Below, one piece after another: positions 1 through 11,736 of a stretch of DNA of 64,000 nt; the stretch's first letter is position 1, and each line of letters opens with the position of its first letter. The stretch is from Prostheceraeus crozeri. Lineage: Eukaryota > Platyhelminthes > Polycladida > Euryleptidae. The position numbers were made by a program, and so were the translations under genes. The DNA is taken from positions 62,001-126,000 of the forward strand of contig CAJQUW010001141.1 in assembly GCA_907163375.1 (NCBI GenBank). The letters are read 5' to 3'. Below the pieces are notes generated by a model that saw only the letters and a list, made by a program, of their open reading frames with translations, was not told where the DNA came from and ran no database searches.

Positions 1-540
1 AGGAAGATAAGTTGAACTCTGATAATAATGTTGTGTACCAATACACTTGTCAAGAGAGTTCTTGTAATAGAGCTCAATATATTGGCTACACTACAAATGA
101 ACTAAAAGTGAGGAGCAAGCAACATGAAAACAATGGATCCATCAAAAATCACTCAATTGAACAACATAACATCAAACCGAAGCAGATTATAGATAGAATA
201 GAAGTACTGACAAGATTCCCAGACACAAGCAGCCTTCAAATCGCCGAGGCCATTTTGATAAAGGAACGATGCCCATCTCTCAATGTTAAGGATAAAGGAC
301 TCACTAGGCATCTGAATGTGCTATCACTATTGACTCAGACGATATCTTCATGTATGCTATTGATATCAGCACGTTTGATAATTTTGCTTCCGTTAAGATG
401 TCCATGATCTAATCATTTTGTCTTCGCCTCTTAAATGCATAGTTTAGAGATTTCAAATCTCATTTGCAGCATTTTGTTATTTACAGCTTGAAAATGGACA
501 GGTCGTTACCGTCCGAAACGTCGCAAAATATGAGTTACTT
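1..540 (+). mobile_element. Penelope-like element 1, C-terminal fragment (GIY-YIG endonuclease)
   Basis: The frame at 12-407 encodes the nicking endonuclease end of a Penelope-like retroelement; the element begins outside the window. Visible are a Cys pair (YTCQESSC), the GIY-YIG signature as QYIGYTTNELKVR, the following QHE, and the distal EAILIKE and PSLN block that supplies the catalytic Glu region of this family. In PLEs this domain nicks the target so that the RT can prime reverse transcription. The copy is a fossil fragment. Its tail reaches a hammerhead-like motif at 487-523, and a second PLE fragment in the same orientation starts about 120 bp further on. Confidence 0.85.
487..523 (+). 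ncRNA. Decayed hammerhead-ribozyme-like motif at PLE end
   Basis: Seen: a core resembling CTGANGA with two transition-type differences, a stem-II hairpin with GGAC pairing GTCC around an AGGT/ACC extension, then GAAACGTCG. Hammerhead ribozymes are an established component of eukaryotic Penelope-like elements. Position just behind a GIY-YIG domain supports the call. The core is imperfect, so activity is doubtful. Confidence 0.4.
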
Positions 541-799
541 TACCATCAAATGGCATTCTTTTATCATCTTGAGAACAATATCGACAAAAGAAAAAAGTCA
601 ATATAGATAAACGGAAAGGTCTTTGCATAAATGCATAAAATTAAATCACGATATTAATTACAACAACATTTGCAAAAAAATGAATTGGTTCCAAAATACA
701 CAAAAATTAAGTTATATGATAAAAATCTGCAAAACAAAAAGGTCACTGAACAGTTTCGTTCAGAATTAGTGGATCATGAAATCAAAAAACAAAAGAAAG

Positions 800-827
<28 letters not shown>
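800..827. repeat. (TA)n microsatellite
   Basis: An uninterrupted TA dinucleotide run of about 28 bp inside PLE fragment 2. Confidence 0.95.
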
Positions 828-830
<3 letters not shown>

Positions 831-1954
831 TTTGCTCTCGATATGCTTGAAAGCAAATTCCATAAGTATGAAGGCACATTGCCAATTTTTTATCGTCGTT
901 ATGTGGACGATTGCTTCACGATTTTCAAAAATAGTAGTGAGGCTAAAAAGTTTCTGAACTTCATCAACTCATTGGATAAGAACATCCAATTTACTCTACA
1001 AGAAAGTAGTAACAAATGCATCACATTTTTAGATACGGAGATAACTCTTGAAACTGATAATTCTTTCAAGATTGATTTCCATATCAAATCAACAAACACT
1101 GGAGTCTACTCCTCAGTTCGCTTATGCGCCTGAAAAATATAAATTAGCAGCCATTCGTTCGTTGCTGTCTCGAGCCTTCAGAATTTGCTCTGATCAGACT
1201 GTATGAATCAGCATCTGAGAAAATTATTGAAACATTTATAGGTAATGGTTTTCAATTGGAAACAATTTTGAAAGTAAAAAAGCAAGTCGAAGAAAAAGTT
1301 TGTGCAAAGCAAGAGAATAAAAATAAAGAGAATGATAAGAAAATTATTTATTGGTCCGTGCCTTTCATTCGTGAAGGATTTAAAGATTTCAATCATAGAA
1401 TTCATAAAATCAATCAAAAACTGTCTAAGGCTGAAATTCAAACTACGTAGAGTACTTGCAAAATGAAAGATTCTTTTCGCAACAAAGATAAAATTGTGAG
1501 TGATCTGCGATCGGATATTATTTATCAATATAATTGTGATCGCTGTCCAATGCGGTACATTGGTGCCACCAAAAGGCATTTCTATACCCGTATCTCAGAA
1601 CACTTACGAGGGTATCCTACTCAAACTGAGGTTTCCATGCATGTTCATGCACCGAAACATGAAAATTTCAAATTATAGGTTGCTCGAAATACCCAATGAG
1701 TCTAGAATATATTTTAATTAACAACACAGATTGCTTATCGAATGACCGGAACGGACAATTCCCTTTGACAATAAATTTATGACGCAATCCGCTCGTAATG
1801 ATGTCATGTTTAGCGCAATAGCCATGTAGTTCAACGCTCTCTGTATTTTGTGACGTATTTTATATGAGATTTCAGTCAATGAAAATGTTTCTGTTGAAGC
1901 AAACTTGTAGATATAAATTCTATTGTGGATTTTATTGAATTCTTTGTTGTACCG

Positions 1955-1990
1955 CTGAAGATGAGGCAATAAACTAGCCTTGAAACTAGT
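1955..1990 (+). ncRNA. Hammerhead-ribozyme-like motif at end of PLE 2
   Basis: Seen: an exact CTGAAGA core at 1955-1961, a candidate stem II with AGGC (1964-1967) pairing with GCCT just before the second core, and GAAAC at 1982-1986. The order core, stem II, GAAA matches the minimal hammerheads known from Penelope-like elements. Stem I/III closure was not verified. Confidence 0.45.
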
Positions 1991-1995
1991 CCGGA

Positions 1996-2967
1996 AAAAG
2001 GGTTTTTCTTTTCACAATGACAATATATATATATGTAGTATTATTGGATCAACATTTATTCATGTAACTGCAAGTTTCACCAATTGCAAAAACAACCGAT
2101 CTTCAGACACAGGTAAATGAGAAAGAATTACAAGTCAAAGATATGAGCTACAAAATTTAAATTCGAAGATATAGAAAATGCTATTTAATTGATGATAAAA
2201 TATATCGGGTGCTAAAGAGATGGGCTTGCAATGATATCCCACTGGATGTTATAATTTATTTCTGTGTCATGTGATTTCCAGATGTGCTTCGATAGGGATG
2301 TTTCATTCTAATATCTGTGGTTCGTTAAAGATTTCTTGTGGTTACAATACCTAGTCTTAAAATCCCATATACGATATATATTTCATTAAAGAGGTTTTCA
2401 TTCTGTAATTTATTGCATATTTGAAGGGACTTCTCTGTTTTTTTATAAATTCCTTCCGCTTTTTAATAATTCAGTGAAATTTTGGAACACTATTTCATTA
2501 AAAAATATAGGCTCAACGTTTTAGAAAGTACACTGACCATTTTCAAGAGAAAGAAATTACATGCCAAAAATTCTAAATTCAAAAAGAGAGATGACATCTG
2601 GAAAGCTATGAAGTGATGCAAGTAGAGACAGTAGCATCGTACTATGATGAATCCTGTAAGCAGAATTGAGCTTTATCATAGAAAGTTGGAGACTAAATAA
2701 CACTCAGATTTCGGATCAAGCCCATGTCACGCTTATTTAGAAAGGGAGTCTTCTGTTATTATGATGCATTTGGCTATTTAATTGGCATTGGTCATGAGAG
2801 CATACTCCCTGAACGTTTATGGACATATAACCTTTTCGATTGCGGTATTCATCGGACTCAGGCGTTGACGGTTTCTGGATTTTAATATGAAAGCCGTCAA
2901 GCGCTTCGACAACACCTGAAGCGTAGTGAAGATGTTTTATGCATGTATATATGTAGGCCTATATATA
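1996..2967. other. Intergenic, nothing recognised
   Basis: AT-rich sequence with no supportable ORF, RNA or repeat. It separates the PLE pair from the 14-kb inverted-repeat element. Confidence 0.5.
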
Positions 2968-2990
2968 CCCTTACGGAAATATATCATCAA
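2968..2990 (+). repeat. Left terminal inverted repeat of 14-kb element
   Basis: A 23-bp repeat beginning CCCTTACGGAAAT and ending ATCATCAA. It matches the reverse complement of 16972-16994 at 22 of 23 positions. Similarity stops just inside. Confidence 0.75.
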
Positions 2991-2993
2991 GTT

Positions 2994-3235
2994 TCATGAT
3001 ATTTTAATGTCATTATCCCCATGATATTTTGAAACTAGATATCATTAATCGCCATGATATTAGTATCATTATCCCATGATATTAATGTCATTATCCCATG
3101 ATATTATTTCCCATGATATTTTGAAACCAGATATCATCAAAAATATCATTATGATACTATCATTAACTCCCATGATATTTTCGTTTTCATTATCATAGAA
3201 ATTAATGACAGGATCATAATGATATTTTTGATGAT
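2994..3235. repeat. Left subterminal ATGATATT array
   Basis: About nine copies of ATGATATT or its complement, several as the longer unit CCCATGATATT with the spacer words CATTATCCC and TTGAAAC. These look like transposase-binding subterminal repeats and mirror the array at 16795-16980. Confidence 0.7.
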
Positions 3236-3329
3236 GTCTAGAATAGGTGAAATCACAAATAACCCACTGACGAATGTCATACGTGCAAGTAAGAGATGAT
3301 TTACCAGGTAAACAAAACAACAATATTGC

Positions 3330-6305
3330 AAAAGTAACTATTATTATACAAAAGAACTGACTTTAAGTCCAACATGAACTTTGTGATTGACTAGTACACG
3401 ACAGTGTCAATTCAAAATCTGAAGAATGAGCTATCCAATTATTTCACAGAAACAAGTCTATACAAACGGATATCATCTTAACAGTGAATCACATTCAGAC
3501 AGTTGCATACTCAAAGGCACAATATATAATATACGTTTTATGGGCAATTGGGAATAAATTCTATTTATTCAACGTGGAAAATCAATGTATTCAATCTATT
3601 CAATGTAGAAAAAGATAGGCAGAAATTCTTTTGATTTACTTAAAAGATACACGCTCACTAAAATGTGTAATTAATTTTTCGACTAAATCGGTGCATGACT
3701 GGATACATTCCTGCCGGATACATTCTACACGTTATTATACATTACACCATAGCCAATGTGTAAGCACAAAAACAATTTGATGGGCACCTTTATCAAAGAC
3801 AGACTCTAGAAATTCGTCAGTTTAAAGAGCTTGAGTAATGCAACCATTAACAGTATGAATTCAAGGTATCACCTTTACATCAATTTTAGTAGTCAATGAT
3901 TTTATGAAAGGAGTCACAATATCATATTTACATTTTTCTCTTTTACGCGCAAGTCATATTACTAACCATCCAAATTTATATGTAGTACAGTAAAGTTCGA
4001 CACAAACCGTAATGAAAACGACTCTAAAGAAAATACAAGAATAACAGTCGCTAGTCGAACACAAAGGGACTTTGAAATGAGTAACACATTCATTTGTATC
4101 TACAGTAGCACAAAATTACAGCATTTGAAACTTCTAAATACAGTATACATGTATATATTGTACAAAATTGCATCAAAGAAGTCATTAGCTTCTATTACAA
4201 TATGTTTTCATTAAACAGCAGTAACAAATGGCGTCCATATAACATAAAATATACGATGAGTCACATGAGAAAAATGTAGGAACCTACTACAATATTTTCG
4301 GAAATTTAATAACAAACTGAAATATTCACATACTATGGTTGATGCAGAAAAGTTAGGCTCGTAGTCACACAGAAGGCCGTAAATGAATCTAATAATACAA
4401 GGATAGTCAACTTGTCACTTTTCAATTCAACACGATCATAATGTTACATACATAACGGCAACGATAGGCAAGCAGGATCGTCAATTTAGCGGAAGGTGTC
4501 CATATTGTAACGGATATTGTGTTGGAACACAATACAGGAGCAGTAAATTGACGAAGTAAATAGGAACTCCAAGGTGGACTGCTAGAATATTTTCTCCTAT
4601 TATAGTTATAATTAATTAGTTGATCACATTTCCAATCCTATCTAGAAAACAGCATGAGCGGTTGGTGTTAATTGCCAGAAAGATATAATCAAATTTCTTT
4701 AACGATGAATGATTTAACAAGGAAAAAATGAAGCTTTAACATCACTGCCCCCAGGTTTGAGACTATTGTGGTGTGGACATGTTCTGACTCTATAGTGGAT
4801 GATAATGATACTTATAATTTGAAGGAAAAGATGGAAACTATATGATGCAATGAAGGTTTTCTACTTGCACATTGATCATTCAAATTGATTGGAGATCGAA
4901 AACTTAGTTGAGCATTATTCCGCTTGTTAAGAGCAAGACTCCACAATTGACCAATTTTTTCTGTAATAATTAATTTGGAAGACATGAGAATCATGCACGA
5001 ACAAACTTGAAACAGATCTGCTTCCATCGAAATATTTAAGAAAATCAGGATTGAAAGAGGGGCAGAGATTTACCCTGAAGATTCCTGACACTGCTCAACC
5101 CACTTGAGATGACTGCGTATCTAGAACAGAATACTTGCTCTCTCAGTACCTATGTAGTGAACAGTCAAAAATAGCAGATATTTGTTTGTTGAGAAGGGTA
5201 CTGCAAGCTACTTACAAACGGCCCACGTGTAAAAAATGTCACAAACTCTTGGTGAAAGGAGAGTGAAGGGGGGCTTTGTCCTCATTCTATTTAAATTGTA
5301 GAAGAACATCACCAGCCACTTCAGGCAGACACTTGAATTTCGCAAGAATCTACGTGAGATTTCCATTACGAAAATAATGAGACCCACTTCATGCAAAAAT
5401 TAAATCAACATGATAAGTTGACCATGACTTCAAAACTAGAGAACGGAATGCATGTTAAATTGATCGCACTTGATTGATGTACACTTCTACACAACTTAAC
5501 ATGGTCAGTATATTCGTATTTATTCTCGATGCTTTGACTGTCAGCCATAATAATAGAAACTTATCTACTCGTAAACACCAAAATGCTTTTAATTGATGTA
5601 AACCATCAATGACTGAATATACATGGAAACGGAAAGTTCAGTTACAGCGTAGGCAAGAATTAATATATGAATACTAGAAATCACACGTAACTTGACTGAA
5701 ATTGATTTTAAAATCAAAAGAAATATCTAGGAGACCTATAAAATATTTCAGATAATAATATAGCCAGTACAAATAGACTCAGTGCACCCTGAGCAGTTCT
5801 TCAGCTTGTTTAGCCACTCTAGATATTTTAAGCTAGTTTGGGTCATTCCCAGCCGTAATGACGCATCCCTGTATTGGCGAAAATCAGCGTCTACGGCTGC
5901 CAAAGAACATTTGTGCTTAATTTGTTCAAGTTTGAGGAAATCTTCCTATTCTATTCCTAGGCGAACAGGCACTCTGCAATCTGCATGACTATCAGCCGCA
6001 CGGCAAAGCAAGAAAAAATATACGCAGAGTGCAACCCATTGTATCTAGTCATTCAATTTGTGAAGCCAATAAAGACATCACACGACAGATTGAACCATTC
6101 CGAGCCGTTCTGACGAGGCATGCTATTTTGGAATTCTTGTCAAATCAAATCCTATGATTAAGGCGTCTAGTCAAAGCATCAAGCACAAATAATGATATAC
6201 ATATAGTTACTAACCGCATAGTTGAAAATTCATCAGAAATCAGGATAACAGTACAGAAATTGTATCTCCAATTAGGTTCACGAAGACTCAAAATAGGAGC
6301 AACTA
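3330..6305. other. Long non-coding stretch inside 14-kb element
   Basis: AT-rich sequence without a supportable gene. Short frames at 4812-5027, 5208-5396 and 5782-5988 have no recognisable domain or splice support. It lies downstream of the BEN-like gene, so it may include its 3' untranslated region. Confidence 0.5.
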
Positions 6306-9300
6306 TTACTTCGCCAATTTCCTACAGTCCCGGAACTTCTGGGACATTCGTTGGATGATGTCCTTTTCTTGGACGCTGGGATCCAATCGATGCACTTCAC
6401 CTGAAAATACGAGTAAAACAAGCTTGCTTGCACATCTTATCTAAGCAAAGAAAAAATATTCAATCAAAAACAAGAATGGGACTCAAATATGCAGAAATAT
6501 ATAGAAAACATGAAATCGAACAAATTTACATCACTATATTTGAAAACTGATTCAGGTTGCTTCCATCTTCCATTTTTTCATCGATCTATGGTTTTAATAA
6601 AATAGGACCAAAGAAAAAATTCTTCAAAGAAAAAAAATTCTTTTATGTCACCATAAAAGAATGTGACAGGTATTGATTGAGCTACATTATACCAATAACA
6701 ATAAAAGGAAAAATTGACCTGACTGAATCCAGAAATTTATTTTGTATTTCATATCTCTTTCCTTTGCCATCTTCACAGAACGTTTCAGTTCTGTATTGTA
6801 ATATATTTTACATTATATTAGATAAGAGTTGCACCTCATAAGTCATAATCATTGTAATAATCATCATCATAATAATGATTCTAATGAATTTCTAAGCGGT
6901 ACCACAACTGATGCTGACACGAACGATAACCATGTCACCAACACAAAACTCGTTGGCAATTGGCGTTTGATTAAAATTGTAATACAAAGCATCTCTATGA
7001 TCATAGATGAAATTAGCTGTGAACAACCACAACAACTTGTACTTGCTTGGTTGACATCTGAGTGTATCTGCCAAGAATACATGTGAACAGATATATTTCT
7101 ACTTACTGAAGATCCAGTTCCGGACACTAGAGCTGACTACTGGTCCACCACCTCTTGACCGAACAGCACTCAGCCGCACCAACTGCTCCCTGGTATACGC
7201 TGTCCCTAACATGACACTAACCAGCTTCTTCCACTGGCGACATGCTTTGATGGCAAGTGCTTGGATATCAGTTAGGACAGGCACTTCGCCAACAGCAACC
7301 GGCTGCGGGGTTCTCGGCGTTCGTGGACGACAATTCTTAACGTCACGGAGAACAGATGAAGCTGTAGGTGTAGGAGGTAGGTGAACGGGCGTTGCAGGAA
7401 AGTAGACGGGCGTTGTAGGAAGGTGGACGGGCGTTGTAGGAAGGTGGACGGGCGTTGTAGGCAGGTGGACGGGCGTTGTAGGAAGGTGGACGGGCGGTAG
7501 TGATGGATGCTCAGGTGTTGGAACAAATGCGGAAGACTGGACGGGATCGTGAAGGGCTGAGGTTTGTGGATGCGCCGGCATTGTTGGAGTGGCAGGTCTG
7601 TGGGCAGCATCGTCCTCCATGAATTCCAGCATCCCCATCTCGGGTTCTCCTGTATCCATCGCCGCGATACTGAGAGCATCAGTGAAGCTCTTCTCCTCCT
7701 GACGCACGTGAACCTAAAAATAAGTACTTTTATTTGAATATTTAGCATTTCAGTGTACATGCATAAATTAATTTTATCATAATTTTTTAAGAATTTTGCT
7801 TATTTACTTCATTATGAGAATATTCACTTACGATTGATCGCAGAGTCCGTGAGATGGTCATCGGGACATCTTCAATCAGAATGGAATTCAGGCGTTGCAG
7901 ATTGGTGACCTGAAACTCCAGCTTCCTAATGCGTTGTACCAGTTCCACCTTCGACAATTTGCAAAGCTCGTCCTGAATGAGAAGTGGAACAACATTGATT
8001 TTTATGACAGTTTCAAAACTAGCTGCGTCAATATTTGCTACAATTTCGTGATCAGAAACACTGACATGATGATCGTGGTTGACTTTATAAAGGAAAAAAA
8101 ACGAAGGATCTAGTTTCTTTGGTGCTGATGATATCTAAGTTAATATTTTCAATCATAAATTTTAAAAAATGTTAACAATTATGACAATTAACAATTTCAC
8201 GAAATGCGTCGACAAGATTAAATTTCTGTCGAAATAAAAGTTGGAAATGAAGTTATTAATTCTACTAGTTTTGTATGAAGTACTGAAGGCAGTTGAGAAA
8301 AATATCAAGCATTAAAAAGAAAATCATATTTGCACTTACACCGGCAACAACTTCGTCCGTCTTCTCCTTCTGAGACCTGAGAAGACGACATAAGCCCTCC
8401 TCGGCCTTAGCGAATGTATCTGTAAAAATAATCAATGATGATTGGATACTTATATTGAACCAAGCATGTGAAATTAATAATAGCAAAAACATTAACTATG
8501 GCTAATAAACTTAGCTAAGGCCTTTATCCTTAAGGCTTTTCCTTAATCTGGAAATGTTTGTGCCAAGCAATATCTAAGCGTACGTCACATTTACAGGTCT
8601 GTTAAGAGGGTATTTTCATCTATTAATATGTTCCAATAATGTCGTTCATAAGGAAAAACATGGGCTAAAGGAGCATGAATAATGGACGTCCTACAATAAA
8701 AATGCCGCATTTAAAAGTTATTGATCATTGAACTGCAAATGCAGTATATTCTGTTAACGTAAACTATGTCCATTTGCATTTCATTTTCCAGCTTGGTTGT
8801 CGTAACAATTAATTAATAGAATCTTGTTACAAATAATATGATTGTGCATAAATCTCCAAAAGTTTTTGAAACTTTTAGGCTTCTAAGTCTGGTTGAAGAT
8901 GTTGATCTACATTTATATTTATGGTTGTATTTGTAAGTGCGTGTGCGCAGTAAAATATGCATGCAATATATGCTATATTACCTATCATTGAAGATAAACT
9001 TCCATTACAAATAGGACCACGTGTCGGGAATGAACGAATGAGACACCTTGTCGGTGGGGACTATCTTTAAAGTTAGTCACGCAGTGGGGAGTTATATGAG
9101 ATGCGTCATCAAGTTGAAGCCATCTTGATATTTTTCAAAAAAATTGTTGAATTTTGGGGGCAATTATCCAAATTAGGTAATAATGCAATTCACGTTCGGG
9201 TATATTTTAAAGATACATTGATAAACTGTATTATGACCACCTGGGTAACATTGGCAAAAGTCTCGTACATTGATTATCTGAAGAGAATGACAACTATTAA

Positions 9301-9849
9301 GAAAGACACCAACAACAACAACCTTGATTCCCCGACCGCGCTCGCATGACCGAGAAATCGAACCGAAGTTCGCGGTGGAGACGAGCTCTCACCTTCTTCA
9401 CTATGCCACGCTGACGGTACACCGCTGTATCTATGCCATGCGGCGACATTTGTCATCGGGGGCGGCAGCTATCACCTGAGGGTGGTATTTATCTCCCTCT
9501 GAGGGTTCGGTTACTTCTAGGCTACTCGGTATAAGCTATTTAATGAACGAAAAAAAGTGAAACTGCTTTTGTTAGAAGGAATCTTCTTGAGACATGACAA
9601 CGAATTAGTAGCGACAATTTAAAATGTAACATTAAACAATTTCTCACCATGTACTTCACGCACGCGACCAGGATGAACCTCCCATCCACGCGCAGGTTCC
9701 TTTAATTGGCACCCGGTCCATTTAATGGAACCCCAAATATCGTGGTTCGCTAAAAGGCGGGGATCCCGTACGGAACTCTCGGGTTCTATTGACATCTGAG
9801 AGACGTAGTCGTCTCTCAGTTCCCTCCATTCAATAATAGCGTATTTCAT
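6306..9849 (-). CDS. Five-exon BEN-domain-like protein, 374 aa
   Basis: Coding exons on the minus strand: 9849-9648, 8419-8340, 7972-7832, 7713-7107 and 6400-6306 (stop TAA). Each internal junction has a consensus AG acceptor and a GT donor (four are GTAAGT or GTGAGA), and all phases agree: 202+80+141+607+95 nt gives 374 codons plus stop. A 5' UTR acceptor CACAG sits two bases before the ATG. Order: an N-terminal YAIIEW block followed by a W.V...VREVHDTF.KA segment like the N-terminal module of many animal BEN proteins; a predicted coiled coil (VELVQRIRKLEFQVTNL); a Pro/Thr-rich PVHLPTT repeat; and a C-terminal BEN-like domain (ACRQWKKLVSVML, TREQL, then HRLDPSV). BEN domains bind DNA or act in chromatin repression. 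It is intact and lies inside the 14-kb inverted-repeat element, so it is a cargo or accessory gene candidate. The BEN assignment is by eye. Confidence 0.7.
7373..7495 (-). repeat. 21-bp coding minisatellite in BEN-like gene
   Basis: About six units of 21 bp, near GGTGGACGGGCGTTGTAGGA on the plus strand, encode the heptad PVHLPTT in exon 4. Adjacent units differ by only a few bases. Copy number is therefore likely to vary. Confidence 0.85.
9300..9480 (-). mobile_element. tRNA-derived SINE candidate in intron 1
   Basis: GC-richer island. On the minus strand it holds an A-box-like TGGCATAGTGAAG and, about 45 bases on, GGTTCGATTTC, close to the B-box consensus GGTTCGANTCC. It is followed downstream by a TTGTTGTTGTTG tail. 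These are the marks of a tRNA-derived SINE; no full cloverleaf was confirmed. Confidence 0.4.
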
Positions 9850-10144
9850 CGCTGTGAAAGATTTAAAGGTATTTGTTGGGGTGCTTCGAAACAAGTTGTT
9901 ATTTGGAAATAATAATATGATCAGAGTTCATAATATGAAACTTGGTGAAAAACTTATGACACCGAAGCTTTTTTCATCATTTGAATCACTGACGTCATCA
10001 ATCAATCATTGAGCTCATGCAAAGCACGCTGGGCTTCGTGAGATTAACTGCCGGTTAAAACCAGCCAGTGTGTGCATCCTCGAATGAAGACACGACACAG
10101 TCAAAATAATTGGGACCGGTTTACAGCACATTATTTGAAATTGA

Positions 10145-10339
10145 TTAATCAAAGTTTGAATTTAGCCAGCTACTTTTATTATTAATATCGTGAAAAAGAA
10201 ATTCCGCTACCGCTTGGCCAGCCCCTAATAGCACTGAGGAATTAGGTTTTGGATCAGCAGTGATATCATCTGTATTTTTTATTCGAGAAGAAGGTTCTAT
10301 AATAGCCAATGCAAATGAAGCTCTTGGAACATCTAACAA
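10145..10339 (-). CDS. Orphan terminal exon candidate, unknown
   Basis: A minus-strand frame preceded by an AG acceptor-like site (ATTGTTAG) near 10335. It encodes about 63 residues ending in SSWLNSNFD and a stop at 10145. It is more codon-like than its surroundings and contains a VLLGAGQAVAEFLF segment. I recognise no family. It sits between the truncated PLE and the start of the BEN-like gene, so it may be the last exon of another gene of the 14-kb element, cut off by the PLE. Confidence 0.3.
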   Translation of the reverse strand: MLDVPRASFALAIIEPSSRIKNTDDITADPKPNSSVLLGAGQAVAEFLFHDINNKSSWLNSNFD

Positions 10340-11700
10340 TTAACTCACATAAGTCTTTCAAGGAGTCCTTAACCTGGGCTAAATTAAGGTTCGTATAGAG
10401 TGTGGAGAAATCATAAACTTGTAAGGAGTGGCAATTCAAACCCGACATCCTGTCTAGAAATTCCGCAGAATAGTTAATGCTCCAGAAGGCGTTCACACCC
10501 GAATTATGCTTGATGGAAAGGCAGCAGCAACTAAATTTGCGAACCTTAGGTCACACGTATGGCCAAATCTTTGGAAGTGCTGTTCCTGGCACCATCTTTG
10601 AATCTGCTCTTATACCGATTCTTGTGCAATTTTGGTATCCAGAAAAGTTTAGGTAAAACCATAAACTTATCTTTAACCGTTATGCCAAAGGAATCCTTGA
10701 GGGCGGTGCAATGTTCGGCAATTATGTCATCAACGGAAGAAATGATTGGTGCGTAAGTCTGATTAACAACAGCATTGAAACTGCTAAGGTCAAAGCCTAG
10801 TTCGTCCAAGAGGACAATGAGGTAATACTTCTTACACTCTATGACACAATTGTTGGCGGCCTTATCAGCCGGAGTAATGACGTAATTCTTCTGAAAGCTT
10901 GAAATAAAGTTTCCACACTCCCTAGATCTTAGTACCTCGTGCGAATGCAAAGATGGAAAGTTGGTACTTAGGAAGTAGATGCAATTTTTAATTATCTTAA
11001 GGACAGCCTCCGACCAATCCTGGAAGTCAGAATTCTTAAGGGCATCTTTTCTGCAGGACTTTTCAATAATGGTAACTAATGCATTTTTAACGCTGACTAA
11101 CAAAATCCCAAGACTTGTGAATAGGCTATAATTGATGCCCTTTGCATCAAATCCCTGAGTTTTGAGTTGGATATAAAACTCAAGTCACCAGTAACCACGT
11201 GTAAAGCGGGCTTGAAGCAAAAGATAGAATTAGAACAAATACAAGGCTTGTTAATAAATTCTCTGATTTCATCTATAGAAGCATTATTTAAGATCTGGTT
11301 GTAATTGAAGAGCTTCCGACCAATAGGAATGTTGTATTTGAAGAAAACATGTAGCGAACTTTTACTACGAATTGGCTTCGGCAACATACTGTTAATATGG
11401 GAATCAGCGAAAATGGAAGAAACTTTTAAGAGATCTACATGCACTTCTTTGCACTCAAAAGAGATAATTTATAGCTTCCCTGTCGACCTTATCAACCAAA
11501 TCCTCGACTTTTAAGAATCCTTGACTTTTAAGAAGGATAAGATGGATGATGCCTTTGTTGGACTGTCGTAACAGGCACCTCTGAGATGAGATACCACCGG
11601 TTCCACCAGTACCGGACCTGGTGTTGATCACGTATCCATTCCCAAAGATCCTTCCTAGTGTGGAAAGAGCCTGATAAATGCCAAATGTTTGGGTTTGCAA
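10340..11700 (-). mobile_element. Penelope-like element 3, N-terminal half only
   Basis: Read on the minus strand: an N-terminal region with VEDLVDKVDRE, a Cys-containing block followed by HVVTGDLSF and NSKLRDLM that is characteristic of one PLE clade, then ADKAANNCVIECK and FWIPKLHK of the RT fingers, and motif A as YDFSTLYTNL. RT motifs beyond A and the GIY-YIG domain are absent, so this copy keeps its 5' half and lacks its 3' half. That is unlike ordinary 5' truncation. The frame is broken in about three places. It sits 37 bp behind the stop codon of the CACTA-type transposase, in the same orientation. Confidence 0.8.
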
Positions 11701-11736
11701 CCAAGCAGTTTTGCAGTCTGGTAATTATACTGACTT

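Larger units (their letters stand above)
660..1995 (+). mobile_element. Penelope-like element 2, RT palm to GIY-YIG, 5'-truncated
   Basis: A second plus-strand PLE fragment. Frame 843-1133 carries the RT catalytic motif RRYVDDCF and the following FLDTEI block. Frame 1256-1450 is the basic linker. Frame 1463-1678 carries the Cys pair (YNCDRC), the GIY-YIG core (MRYIGATKRHFYTRISEHL) and its distal part. The N-terminal RT motifs are missing, and the frame is broken in about three places. A (TA)n microsatellite at 800-827 lies just before the RT part. The 3' end at about 1955-1990 holds a hammerhead-like motif. Confidence 0.85.

Noticed and set aside
3017-3233. CRISPR-like array from regularly repeated ATGATATT words
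   Set aside because: Units are short and irregularly spaced with no unique spacers, and the organism is a eukaryote.
3069-3331. Minus-strand frames with Asn/Asp/Ile-rich sequence
   Set aside because: They are translations of the ATGATATT subterminal array, not proteins.
7272-7760. 162-codon minus-strand frame overlapping the BEN-like gene
   Set aside because: It is a shadow of exon 4 in another frame, sharing its 21-bp repeats; it crosses the acceptor at 7714.
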